From Streptomyces pyxinicus (GTDB taxonomy: Bacteria; Actinomycetota; Actinomycetes; Streptomycetales; Streptomycetaceae): a DNA stretch of 55,478 bases. The stretch covers positions 1 through 55,478 of the forward strand of contig NZ_JANUGP010000039.1 in the NCBI RefSeq assembly GCF_024753135.1, written 5' to 3'. Under the pieces are notes generated by a model. That model ran no database searches. It saw nothing but the letters and a program-made list of their open reading frames with translations, and was not told the origin of the DNA. Every line of letters begins with the position of its first letter. Position 1 is the first letter of the stretch. Shown piece after piece: positions 7,434 to 14,626 of the stretch. A program made the position numbers and the translations under genes.

Positions 7434-7808
7434 TCAGACCAGGCCCGTGACCGTCACGGTCACCCGGGCGGGCGGGCGGCCGGGGAGGACTTCGGCCAGG
7501 TGTCCCTGTACGGCGGCACGGGCGGCCCGGGCCACCTCCACCGTCCTCGCCCGGCGCAGCGCCACCACCTGGACGTCCACCTGCCAGCCGCCGCCCTCGC
7601 CCTCCGGGCCGGGGCCGGGGAAGGGTGTCAGGCGGACTCCGGCGGTCGACGGCCTGCCGGGGGCGGGGCAGGACCACGGGGAGCGGAGCCGGGCGGCCAG
7701 GCCCGGCTTGAGGAAGGCGACGCCCGGCACGGCCGACACGACCCTGGCGACCTCCTCGGCGAGTCCGGCGGGCGCGGTGTGCGTGGTCTGTGTGCCGTGC
7801 GCGGTCAT
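7434..7808 (-). CDS. Short Asp23/Gls24-like protein
   Basis: A 124-aa protein with a shortened Asp23-type domain. It begins with a helix (GLAEEVARVVSAVPGVAFLKPG), continues with beta strands (GGWQVDVQVVAL), and ends with the amphipathic helix ARAARAAVQGHLAEVLPG followed by a final strand RVTVTVTGLV. Asp23 proteins form envelope-associated scaffolds in Gram-positive bacteria. The start overlaps the upstream gene by 4 bp (ATGA at 7805-7808). It is the last gene of an ECF/anti-sigma-like operon, so it is probably a membrane-stress effector or part of the signalling complex. It is much more divergent than the Asp23 at 11833-12300. Confidence 0.7.
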   Translation of the reverse strand: MTAHGTQTTHTAPAGLAEEVARVVSAVPGVAFLKPGLAARLRSPWSCPAPGRPSTAGVRLTPFPGPGPEGEGGGWQVDVQVVALRRARTVEVARAARAAVQGHLAEVLPGRPPARVTVTVTGLV

Positions 7809-8440
7809 GGGATGCGTCCCTCCTGGTCGTCGGCCGGGGTGTCGTCGACGAGGTCGGTGACCCGGATGTCCACGGCCGCCGTGGGCATGCCCAGCTCGCG
7901 GTCGGCCGTCTCCCGCACCCGCTGCCGTACCCGCTCCGCCAGCAGGGGCAGTACGGCGCCGGGCGGGGCGTGGATGTCGAGACGGATCCCCACCCCGCTG
8001 TCCTTCGGGGCGTTCTCCGGGGCCTCGGCGGGTGTGAGGCGGCAGGAGCCGGCGCGGACGCCGTCGACCGTCTCGGCGGCGGCGCGCAGCGCGCGGGCGG
8101 CCACCGTCTCCGTGATCCACAGGTCCTCGGCGGGTTCGCCCAGGGGCAGCGGGCGGCCGGGGCGCAGTTCGAGGCGGACCAGGTCCATCACCCGGCGGGC
8201 CAGCGGCTCGGCGTCGTGGCCGCGGGGGCCCGGTGTCTCCTCGCGCAGGCCGCGTACGGCGGTCTCCAGGGCGTCGAGGTCGCTCACCGCGCCGCGGCAG
8301 TGGGGGCAGCCGGCCCGGTGCGGGTCGGCGGTGCCGCGCTCCCAGTCGTCCCAGACCTGGGACAACAGCCGTCCGCACGGCAGGTGTTCGTCGTCGCCGT
8401 GGTCGCGGGCGGTGTCGGGCGGGTCGGTGTGGGTGGTCAT
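7805..8440 (-). CDS. Anti-sigma-type zinc finger fused to an Asp23-like domain
   Basis: A 211-aa protein with two parts. Residues about 15-75 look like a zinc-finger anti-sigma module, with HRAGCPHC giving His-x3-Cys-x2-Cys. Residues about 105-205 resemble an Asp23/Gls24 domain (an ITETVAARALRAAAETVDGV helix, the strand GVGIRLDIHA, the helix LLAERVRQRVRETADRELG and the strand AVDIRVTDL). There is no transmembrane helix. It overlaps the ECF sigma gene upstream and the short Asp23-like gene downstream by 4 bp each, the arrangement expected for a cognate anti-sigma. If so, Asp23-type polymers or envelope scaffolds could be the signal input. That mechanism is inference. Confidence 0.75.
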   Translation of the reverse strand: MTTHTDPPDTARDHGDDEHLPCGRLLSQVWDDWERGTADPHRAGCPHCRGAVSDLDALETAVRGLREETPGPRGHDAEPLARRVMDLVRLELRPGRPLPLGEPAEDLWITETVAARALRAAAETVDGVRAGSCRLTPAEAPENAPKDSGVGIRLDIHAPPGAVLPLLAERVRQRVRETADRELGMPTAAVDIRVTDLVDDTPADDQEGRIP

Positions 8441-9021
8441 CGCCAGGCCCCCAGTGCTCGTGTCAGGCAGCGACGTGCGCGGAAGACGCGGGCACGCACG
8501 GCCTGTTGGCTGAGGCCGACCGCGTCCGCGATGAACTCGTAGGAATGGCCGTCCAGTTCCCGCAGCACCCAGCATGCCCGCTGTTCGGCCGTCAGCAGGT
8601 CGAGGGCCGTACGCAGCTCGCGGACGGCGTCGCGGGCCTCGGTGAGGCGCTCGGGCGAGGTGGCGTACTCGGCCGCCGGCACCTCGCCCGCCGCCTCCAG
8701 GGGTGCCACGGGTCTGCGGGAACGGAGCACGTTCAGGCAGCGGTTGGTGACGATGCGGTACATCCAGGTGCCGAAGGCCGCCCGGCCCTGGAACTCCGGG
8801 AGCCGGCGCCAGGCGCTGAGGAAGGCGTCCTGCACCGCGTCCTCCGCCTCCGCGGGGCTGCCCAGCAGCCGGGTGGCCAACCGGAGCAGGGCCGGTGCGT
8901 GGCGGTGCACGAGGACCGCGAAGGCGTCCTCGTCGCCCTCGGCGGCCCGGACCGCCAGCAGGGCGTCGTCGGTGACGCCCCCGGCGTCCGGTGGTGCGGT
9001 CGGTGTGCGGGGCCCCGCCAC
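8437..9021 (-). CDS. ECF sigma factor, second of the locus
   Basis: A 194-aa ECF sigma factor. Region 2 includes EDAVQDAFLSAWRRLPEFQG and the -10 recognition helix AAFGTWMYRIVTNRCLNVLR. Region 4 includes LLTAEQRACWVLRELDGHSYEFIADAVGLSQQAVRARV in several helices. It is SigE-like in overall pattern but belongs to a different group from the SigK-like factor. It is the first gene of a three-gene minus operon with 4-bp overlaps. The leader contains site P4, a SigK-type promoter, so this sigma may be activated in a cascade by the SigK-like factor. An alternative is that it drives its own promoter. Confidence 0.88.
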   Translation of the reverse strand: MAGPRTPTAPPDAGGVTDDALLAVRAAEGDEDAFAVLVHRHAPALLRLATRLLGSPAEAEDAVQDAFLSAWRRLPEFQGRAAFGTWMYRIVTNRCLNVLRSRRPVAPLEAAGEVPAAEYATSPERLTEARDAVRELRTALDLLTAEQRACWVLRELDGHSYEFIADAVGLSQQAVRARVFRARRCLTRALGAWR

Positions 9022-9106
9022 TGGGCGGCTCCTCTCGTCCGGTTGCTGCGACCGTTGGACACCCGTGCGCCGAGCCTGTGACGCGGAAGCCCCTCGAATT
9101 TCCCAT

Positions 9107-9136
9107 TTATCCGGAGCCGTGCGGTGCGCGGATTGG
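9107..9136 (-). promoter_or_regulatory. SigK-type promoter P4 (upstream of second ECF operon)
   Basis: On the minus strand: CCAATCC (9136-9130), 16 nt, CGGATAA (9113-9107), about 85 nt before the sigma ATG. It is back to back with P3; the two -35 elements are 34 bp apart. Confidence 0.65.
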
Positions 9137-9170
9137 TGGGGAAAAAAGATTCACTCGATCGGGCCGACGA

Positions 9171-9200
9171 CCAATCCGGAAGGCGGCCGGGGCCGGATTC
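9171..9200 (+). promoter_or_regulatory. SigK-type promoter P3 (upstream of molybdopterin oxidoreductase)
   Basis: CCAATCC (9171-9177), 16 nt, CGGATTC (9194-9200). The GTG of the downstream gene begins 6 nt after the -10, so the transcript is probably leaderless. Confidence 0.7.
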
Positions 9201-9205
9201 CCCCC

Positions 9206-10897
9206 GTGACCGACGACGAGAAGAATCCACCCGGACGCTACGGACCGCCGCGCCTCGCGGCCGGTGCGTTCGCCGGTGCCGTCGCCGGGTTCGCCGCGCT
9301 CGCCGTGGCCGAGCTGGTGTCGGCCGGGGTCCGTCCGCAGGCGGGGCCCGTCGTCGCGGTCGGCGGTGCGGCGATCGACCGGACCCCACTCGCCGTGAAG
9401 GACTGGGCCGTCCGGAATTTCGGCACGAACGACAAACTCGTGCTGGAACTCGGCATTCTCGCGGTCCTGACGCTTTTCGCCTTCGCCCTCGGAATGGCCG
9501 TGCTGCGATTCCGGCGGGCCGGTGCGGCGGGGGTCCTGCTGTTCGGTGTCGTCGGCGCCCTCGCGGCGACCACCCGGCCGGACTCGCGTGGTTTCTCCGA
9601 CGCGCTGCCGTCACTCGGGGGCGCGGGCGTCGGCGCCGTACTCCTGTACGTCCTCGCCGGTCGGCTGGAGTGGCGGCCGGCGCGGCGGGAGCGGCCTGCC
9701 CCGGGTCAGGAAAGCGGCCCGGAGGACAGGCGGGAAGACGGTCCGGACAGTGACCGGGAAGGCGGCCCGGACAGTGACCGGGAAGGCGGGCGGGACAGCA
9801 GCCGGGACTGGGACCGGCGCGGGTTCGTGGTCGCGGCCGGTGTGGCGGCCGTGGCCTCCGCCGGGGCCGGGACGCTGGGCCGGTATCTGAACGGCGCGAG
9901 CGGCAAGGACGCGGTCGCCTCCCGCGAGCGGCTGGTGCTGCCGGCGCCCGGCTCCCCCGCCCACGCCGTTCCCCGGGGTGCCGGACTCCGCATCCCCGGC
10001 ATCAGCCCCTTCATCACGCCCAACGACTCCTTCTACCGCGTCGACACCGCGCTGGTGGTGCCGAAGGTGGACGCCACCGCCTGGCGGCTGCGCGTCCACG
10101 GCAAGGGCGTGTCCCGGCCGGTCGTGCTCTCCTTCGACGACCTGCTGCGCCGCGAGCTGATCGAACGGGACATCACCCTGACCTGTGTCTCCAACGAGGT
10201 CGGCGGCCCCTACGTGGGCACCGCGCGCTGGATCGGCACGCGGCTGGCCGACCTGCTCGCCGAGTGCGGGGTGAAGCCGCCCTCGCGGGGTGGTCCGGCC
10301 GACCAGCTGGTGGCCCGCTCGGTGGACGGCATGACCATCGGCAGCCCGGTCGAGGACGTGATGGACGGCCGGGACGCGCTGCTCGCCGTCGGCATGAACG
10401 GGCAGCCGCTGCCCTTCGACCATGGCTTCCCGGTACGGATGGTGGTGCCCGGGCTCTACGGGTTCGTCTCCGCCTGCAAGTGGATCACGGACATCGAGCT
10501 GACCACCTTCGACTCCTACGACCCCTACTGGGTCAAGCGCGGCTGGGCCCGCAAGGCCCCCATCAAGACCCAGTCCCGCATCGACACCCCCAAGCCCTTC
10601 GCGCGGCCCCGTACGGGCACCGTCATGGTCGCCGGGGTCGCCTGGGCGCAGCACCGCGGCATCGACAAGGTCGAGGTGCGGGTCGACGACGGGCCCTGGC
10701 AGGAGGCCCGGCTGGCCCCCGAGGACAGCCGGGACACCTGGCGCCAGTGGTCCTTCCCCTGGCAGGCCGGCAAGGGCGGCCACACCCTCACCGTCCGCGC
10801 CACCGACCGCTCCGGGCAGGTGCAGACCGACCGGCGCGCCCGGACCGTCCCCGACGGTGCCAGTGGCCGGCACTCCGTCGTGGTCACCGTCGAGTGA
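9206..10897 (+). CDS. Membrane-anchored sulfite-oxidase-family molybdopterin oxidoreductase
   Basis: A 563-aa protein. The N-terminus has about four hydrophobic helices (within residues 12-150), then a charged Asp/Arg/Glu repeat linker (about 165-205). A further hydrophobic helix (about 210-230) leads into the catalytic part. There, ITLTCVSNEVGG carries the Cys that would bind molybdenum, VRMVVPGLYG is a cofactor loop, and the last 110 residues form an Ig-like dimerisation domain typical of the SUOX/MsrP family. The catalytic domain should face outside. The natural substrate is unknown; periplasmic methionine sulfoxide or other sulfur oxides are possible. The GTG was chosen because promoter P3 ends 6 nt upstream. 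The fasciclin gene follows 65 bp later, probably co-transcribed. Confidence 0.85.
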   Translation: MTDDEKNPPGRYGPPRLAAGAFAGAVAGFAALAVAELVSAGVRPQAGPVVAVGGAAIDRTPLAVKDWAVRNFGTNDKLVLELGILAVLTLFAFALGMAVLRFRRAGAAGVLLFGVVGALAATTRPDSRGFSDALPSLGGAGVGAVLLYVLAGRLEWRPARRERPAPGQESGPEDRREDGPDSDREGGPDSDREGGRDSSRDWDRRGFVVAAGVAAVASAGAGTLGRYLNGASGKDAVASRERLVLPAPGSPAHAVPRGAGLRIPGISPFITPNDSFYRVDTALVVPKVDATAWRLRVHGKGVSRPVVLSFDDLLRRELIERDITLTCVSNEVGGPYVGTARWIGTRLADLLAECGVKPPSRGGPADQLVARSVDGMTIGSPVEDVMDGRDALLAVGMNGQPLPFDHGFPVRMVVPGLYGFVSACKWITDIELTTFDSYDPYWVKRGWARKAPIKTQSRIDTPKPFARPRTGTVMVAGVAWAQHRGIDKVEVRVDDGPWQEARLAPEDSRDTWRQWSFPWQAGKGGHTLTVRATDRSGQVQTDRRARTVPDGASGRHSVVVTVE

Positions 10898-10962
10898 CCC
10901 CCCGAACCCCTTTCCCCCCGAGACAGGCAGCTCCGGCTGCGACAACCCACAGGAGAGATCTC

Positions 10963-11616
10963 ATGAACACCCGTATCCGCCGTGCCGCCGTGACCCTGGC
11001 CGCCGCGAGCGTGCTGCCGCTCGCGCTCAGCGCCTGCTCCGACAATGGCGACTCGAAGTCCGACTCCGGAAAGGCGTCGGCGTCGGCCACCGCATCGGAC
11101 GACGGCATGAGCGGCTCCGGAAGCTCCGCCTCCGCGATGGACGAGCCCTTCGGGTCCGCCTGTTCGGCGGTGCCGAAGAACGGTGCCGGTTCCTTCGACG
11201 GCATGGCCAAGGACCCGGTGGCCACCGCCGCCTCCCACAACCCGGCGCTGTCCACGCTGGTCTCCGCCGTGCAGAAGGCCGGCCTGGTCGACACCCTCAA
11301 CAACGCGCAGAACATCACGGTGTTCGCGCCGACCAACGACGCCTTCAAGAAGATCCCGAAGGCCACCCTGGACAAGGTGCTGAACGACAAGGCCCAGCTC
11401 ACGAAGATCCTGACCTACCACGTCGTCGGCCAGAAGCTCGCGCCGAAGAACCTGGAGAACGGCTCCTTCCCCACCCTGGAGAAGTCCAAGCTGCGCACGT
11501 CCGGCTCCGGCGAGTCGTACACCGTCAACGACTCCGCGAAGGTCGTCTGCGGCAACGTCAAGACCGCCAACGCCACCGTGTACATCGTCGACTCGGTGCT
11601 GATGCCGTCCTCCTGA
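10963..11616 (+). CDS. Fasciclin-domain lipoprotein (MPT83/MPT70-like)
   Basis: A 217-aa lipoprotein. The signal peptide ends in a lipobox LALSAC (Cys at about 24), followed by a Ser/Asp/Ala-rich linker and one fasciclin (FAS1) domain from about residue 75 to the end. The domain contains NITVFAPTNDAFKKI and the later TYHVVGQKL. The start has AGGAGAG 6 nt upstream. In M. tuberculosis the FAS1 proteins MPT70/MPT83 are the main SigK targets. Here the gene lies behind a SigK-type promoter through the oxidoreductase, so the target class appears conserved. The role is probably cell-surface adhesion or envelope redox maintenance, but it is not established. Confidence 0.9.
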   Translation: MNTRIRRAAVTLAAASVLPLALSACSDNGDSKSDSGKASASATASDDGMSGSGSSASAMDEPFGSACSAVPKNGAGSFDGMAKDPVATAASHNPALSTLVSAVQKAGLVDTLNNAQNITVFAPTNDAFKKIPKATLDKVLNDKAQLTKILTYHVVGQKLAPKNLENGSFPTLEKSKLRTSGSGESYTVNDSAKVVCGNVKTANATVYIVDSVLMPSS

Positions 11617-11630
11617 CGGTGACTGTCGTC

Positions 11631-11661
11631 GGGGGTCGGGACCGCGGCGGTCCCGGCCCCC
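11631..11661 (+). terminator. Terminator after the fasciclin gene
   Basis: A 13-bp stem (11631-11643 with 11649-11661, one G-U pair) with a 5-nt loop lies 15 nt downstream of the stop. Confidence 0.75.
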
Positions 11662-11746
11662 TTCGGCGTTCCGGCGGAGATCCGGCCTTCCGGCGGAGGC
11701 CGCGCGGGACTCCGCGTCACAGCGGCGGCCGGAGCGGGTCCTAACC

Positions 11747-11782
11747 AGTAAGGGAGCCAGCAAGGGAGTCAGTAAGGGAGCC
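11747..11782. repeat. Three 12-bp tandem repeats before the Asp23 operon
   Basis: AGTAAGGGAGCC, AGCAAGGGAGTC, AGTAAGGGAGCC lie in direct succession, 50 bp before the Asp23 ATG. They fall in the expected 5' leader or promoter region and could bind a regulator or simply be slippage. Confidence 0.7.
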
Positions 11783-11832
11783 GTAGGGGCATCGGCAGAG
11801 GCCTCGCGGACCGAGGCGGGAAGGACACCATC

Positions 11833-12300
11833 ATGACCACGCAGACCACGTACGGCTCCGAGGGCACGGCGGCCGTCGCCGGCGGCGCCACCGGCGCGGA
11901 CCAGCCGGCCGGGAACCGGGGCCGGACGTCCATCGCCGACCTCGTCGTCGTGAAGGTGGCGGGCATCGCGGCCCGCGAGATCCCCGGGGTGTACGACATG
12001 GGCGGCGGCCTGTCCCGCACCATCGGCGCGGTGCGCGACCGGGTGCCGGGCGGGCGGTCCAACGTCGGGCGCGGGGTGAAGGTCGAGGTCGGCGAGCGGC
12101 AGGCGGCCGTGGACCTGGACCTCGTCGTCGAGTACGGCGTCCCCCTCACCGACGTGTCCCGGGACGTGCGGGAGAACGTGATCGCGGCGGTGGAGCGCAT
12201 CACCGGCCTGGAGGTCGTCGAGGTGAACATCGCCGTCAACGACGTCCGGCTACCCGAGGAGGACGAACCCTCGGCCGGCGGCGAGGCCCGGGTGGAGTAA
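11833..12300 (+). CDS. Asp23/Gls24 family envelope stress protein
   Basis: A 155-aa full-length Asp23 protein. After a flexible N-terminus of about 30 residues come the family hallmarks: TSIADLVVVKVAGIAAREIPGV helix, GVKVEVGERQAAVDLDLVVEYG strands and the final helix DVRENVIAAVERITGLEVVEVNIAVNDV. In Gram-positive bacteria Asp23 forms membrane-tethered assemblies linked to envelope stress. A DUF2273-like small membrane protein is encoded next; in staphylococci the analogous AmaP-type membrane proteins anchor Asp23. It is the first of a plus-strand run of four small envelope genes followed by YihY. Confidence 0.92.
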   Translation: MTTQTTYGSEGTAAVAGGATGADQPAGNRGRTSIADLVVVKVAGIAAREIPGVYDMGGGLSRTIGAVRDRVPGGRSNVGRGVKVEVGERQAAVDLDLVVEYGVPLTDVSRDVRENVIAAVERITGLEVVEVNIAVNDVRLPEEDEPSAGGEARVE

Positions 12301-12350
12301 GAGCCGCCGGGCGTGGGCAGGCGGCGGATCCAGGTGGGAGGTGGACGGCG

Positions 12351-12536
12351 ATGAACGCACCGTTCGTAGGGATGATCGCGGGTATGGCGCTGGCCTTCGC
12401 CGGGTATTTCGGCGGGTTCGGCGCGTTCGTGCTGGTGGCCGCGCTGGGCGCGGTCGGCTGGGCGGTGGGCCACTGGGCCGGGGGCGGCGGCCGGGTCCGC
12501 GACGCGCGGGACCTGTTCGAGCGGAGCCGCCGGTGA
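12351..12536 (+). CDS. Small membrane protein (DUF2273-like), Asp23 partner
   Basis: A 61-aa protein with two hydrophobic helices (about 5-22 and 24-41) and a basic C-terminal tail ARDLFERSRR. The start has GGGAGG about 9 nt upstream. The size and position beside Asp23 are those of DUF2273 proteins, which are thought to anchor Asp23 to the membrane. The functional link is known by association, not direct proof for this protein. Confidence 0.8.
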   Translation: MNAPFVGMIAGMALAFAGYFGGFGAFVLVAALGAVGWAVGHWAGGGGRVRDARDLFERSRR

Positions 12537-12560
12537 CCGGAGCGGCACAGCGACAGCCGG

Positions 12561-12779
12561 GTGCGCAGGCGGCGGGTCGGGGTGCGGGCCGGGCTTCTTT
12601 TCGGGGAAGCCGTAAGGGCGCGGGCCGAGGTCGCGGCGCGGCCGGCGACGCGCCGGCGGCCGGCGGACCGCGCCCCGCCCCGCGGCCCGCGGGTGAGAAT
12701 CGTCGCGGAGACCGTCCGGCAGCCGCCGGCGCCGGTCACCACCCCCGCCCTCGGCGGCGGCACGGAAGGGAAGACGTGA
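12561..12779 (+). CDS. Hypothetical small basic protein in the Asp23 operon
   Basis: A 72-aa Arg/Ala/Pro-rich protein starting with GTG. This frame is preferred over an overlapping one because nearly all its third positions are G or C. Its stop shares a base with the next ATG (TGATG at 12777-12781), which also supports translation. No family is recognised. It may be a degenerate or short Asp23-associated protein. Confidence 0.45.
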   Translation: MRRRRVGVRAGLLFGEAVRARAEVAARPATRRRPADRAPPRGPRVRIVAETVRQPPAPVTTPALGGGTEGKT

Positions 12780-13054
12780 TGCGGGACCCTCGGAGCGTCC
12801 GTACCGTCGTCAACCGGGTCGCCCTCGGCGTCCTCGGGGCGGCACACCCCGCGGTGGGCGCGGGGCTCACCGTCGGGGGTACGGCCCTCGGGCGCCGGCT
12901 GCCGTCCTGGTGGCCGAGTCGGCCGAGTCGGCCGAGTCAGGCGGGCGGCCCACCGCCGGACCAGTGGGGGCCGGCGGAGTCGGCCGCACCGCACGCCACG
13001 CACACCCGCCCGCCGATCGGCGCCGTCCCGCACCGGATGCCGCATGTCCGCTGA
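12779..13054 (+). CDS. Short hydrophobic protein, possibly a truncated DUF6286-like protein
   Basis: A 91-aa protein with one hydrophobic helix after a basic start (VRTVVNRVALGVLGAAHP, then GAGLTVGGTALGRRLPSWWP). The NRV...LPSWWP pattern recalls the membrane segment of DUF6286-type proteins that accompany Asp23 genes in Streptomyces. Those proteins are, as I remember, considerably longer, with an extracytoplasmic domain after the WWP; here that domain is replaced by a short Pro/Ser-rich tail. It overlaps YihY by 11 bp. It could be truncated or simply a minimal version. Confidence 0.5.
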   Translation: MRDPRSVRTVVNRVALGVLGAAHPAVGAGLTVGGTALGRRLPSWWPSRPSRPSQAGGPPPDQWGPAESAAPHATHTRPPIGAVPHRMPHVR

Positions 13055-13958
13055 CCCCTACGCCGACGGCGCCCGTCCGGCCGCCCGCTCCGCGCCGCCC
13101 GCCGCCTGGTGGCCGGCGCTGCGCCGCACCCCGGTGTCCCTGTGGGACGACGACATCTCGGACTACGCGGCGGCCCTGACGTACTACGCGATCCTGGCCG
13201 TGCTGCCCGCCATGCTGGTCACCGTGCTGTCCTTCGGCCTGATCAGCCCGGGTACGGCACGGGAGTTCGTCACCCACGTCACCGCGTACGCGCCCGCCGA
13301 GTCCGCCGCCGCCCTGCACGCGGCGCTGTCCCGGGCGCTGGGCGCCGACACCGGCGCGTGGCCGCTGCTGGTGGCCGGCACGGCGAGCGCGCTCTGGTCG
13401 GCCTCCAGCTACCTGGCCGTCTTCCGCCGTGCCCTGCACCGGATGCACCGGGTCGAGGACCAGCGCTCGACCTGGCGCAAGGCGCACCGCATCGTCCTGA
13501 CCGCCCTCGCGCTGCTCGCCCTGCTGCTGACCGGGTCCCTGGCGCTGCTGCTCACCGGGCCGCTCGCCGAGGCCGTCGGGCGACTGCTCGGTCTGGGCGC
13601 CACCGCGGCCTGGGCGTGGAACGTGCTGCGCTGGCCGCTGCTGCTGGGCCTGGTGGCGCTGCTCGTCGTGGTGGTCTTCCACACCGGCCCCGACCTGGCG
13701 CGCCGGCGCGGGCACAGCCTGCCCGGCGGGGTGCTGGCCGCCGTGCTGTGGCTCGCGGTCTCCGCCGGGTTCGCGTTCTACGCGTCCACCCTGAGCACGT
13801 ACAGCAGGCTCTACGGCTCCCTCGCCGGCGTCGTCGTCTTCCTCGTCTGGCTGTGGCTGTCCAACCTGGCGCTGCTCACCGGCGCGCAGTTCGCCGCGGA
13901 ACTCGGCAGGCGGGGTACGGCCGCGCGTCAGAGCACCGGGAAGGCGCCGTCGCCGTAG
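13044..13958 (+). CDS. YihY/UPF0761 family membrane protein
   Basis: A 304-aa integral membrane protein with the YihY (formerly ribonuclease BN-like) family pattern. It shows an early AALTYYAILAVLPAMLVTVLSF helix, about six helices in total, and the late SRLYGSLAGVVVFLVWLWLSNLALLTGAQFAAEL segment that is the family's most conserved part. The function of the family is unsettled; a role as transporter or lipid-related membrane protein has been suggested. It closes the Asp23 run and overlaps the convergent hydrolase gene by 31 bp at the 3' ends. Confidence 0.92.
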   Translation: MSADPYADGARPAARSAPPAAWWPALRRTPVSLWDDDISDYAAALTYYAILAVLPAMLVTVLSFGLISPGTAREFVTHVTAYAPAESAAALHAALSRALGADTGAWPLLVAGTASALWSASSYLAVFRRALHRMHRVEDQRSTWRKAHRIVLTALALLALLLTGSLALLLTGPLAEAVGRLLGLGATAAWAWNVLRWPLLLGLVALLVVVVFHTGPDLARRRGHSLPGGVLAAVLWLAVSAGFAFYASTLSTYSRLYGSLAGVVVFLVWLWLSNLALLTGAQFAAELGRRGTAARQSTGKAPSP

Positions 13959-14626
13959 CACCGCGCGGGCAGCGGGTCCGGGTGGTGCCCGGGGTCGAGG
14001 AGGTGGGCGACGACGGCGGCGGTGGTGTCGTGCCAGAAGCCGGAGCGGCGCAGCATCGCGTGGTCGCCGGTGCCGACGAGCGCCATCGCCGTGCGGGCCC
14101 CGGCCTGCCGTGCCCGGCGCACACAGGCGGCCGTGTCGGCGGGCGCGGTGATCCGGTCCCGTTCGCCGTGCAGGGCGATCACCTGACGGCCCGTCAGCTG
14201 ACGTACCGGTTCGCCCGGTGGCCACCAGGGGGCCAGGGCCACCACGGCCCGCACCCGCGGGTGGCTCGCGGCGTGCAGCGCGGCCCGGCCGCCCATGGAG
14301 TGGCCGACCAGCACCACGGGCACGGGTCCGGCCAGGTCGGTGAGGCGGCGCAGCGCCTCCAGGGTGTCCCGGACCGGGTCGGCGCGGGTGCCGTTCCAGC
14401 CGCGCAGGCGGTAGCGCACCCGGGCGAGCAGCACGTCCCCGTCGGGCAGCGCGGACCTGATCGCCCGCGGGAAGGGGCGCATGCGCAGGGCCGCCGGGTG
14501 CCAGGGGCGGGCGGCGACGGTGCTGTCCGCCGCGCCCCCGTGCAGCACCAGTACGGCGGCACGCGGGCGCGGCGGGACCAGCAGCGGCACGAGGGCGCCG
14601 GGCGGCGAGGGCGCGGGGCCGGTCAT
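13928..14626 (-). CDS. Alpha/beta hydrolase
   Basis: A 232-aa alpha/beta-hydrolase. It has the HGG oxyanion segment (AVLVLHGGAADS, about residue 29), the nucleophile elbow GHSMGG near residue 104, an Asp in the HGERDRITAP loop near 158, and the final histidine in GDHAMLRRSG near 188. There is no signal peptide. It is the last gene of the six-gene lipid operon, attached by a 4-bp overlap to the DUF1295 gene, so a role as esterase/thioesterase on modified acyl chains is plausible. No hydrolase holds this position in the mycobacterial locus as I remember it. Confidence 0.85.
   Translation of the reverse strand: MTGPAPSPPGALVPLLVPPRPRAAVLVLHGGAADSTVAARPWHPAALRMRPFPRAIRSALPDGDVLLARVRYRLRGWNGTRADPVRDTLEALRRLTDLAGPVPVVLVGHSMGGRAALHAASHPRVRAVVALAPWWPPGEPVRQLTGRQVIALHGERDRITAPADTAACVRRARQAGARTAMALVGTGDHAMLRRSGFWHDTTAAVVAHLLDPGHHPDPLPARCYGDGAFPVL

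Noticed and set aside
12533..13054. One long protein from the GTG overlapping the DUF2273 stop through to 13054
   Set aside because: Codons between 12533 and 12779 in that frame have weak third-position GC; the frame beginning 12561 is far stronger and shares TGATG with the ORF at 12779.
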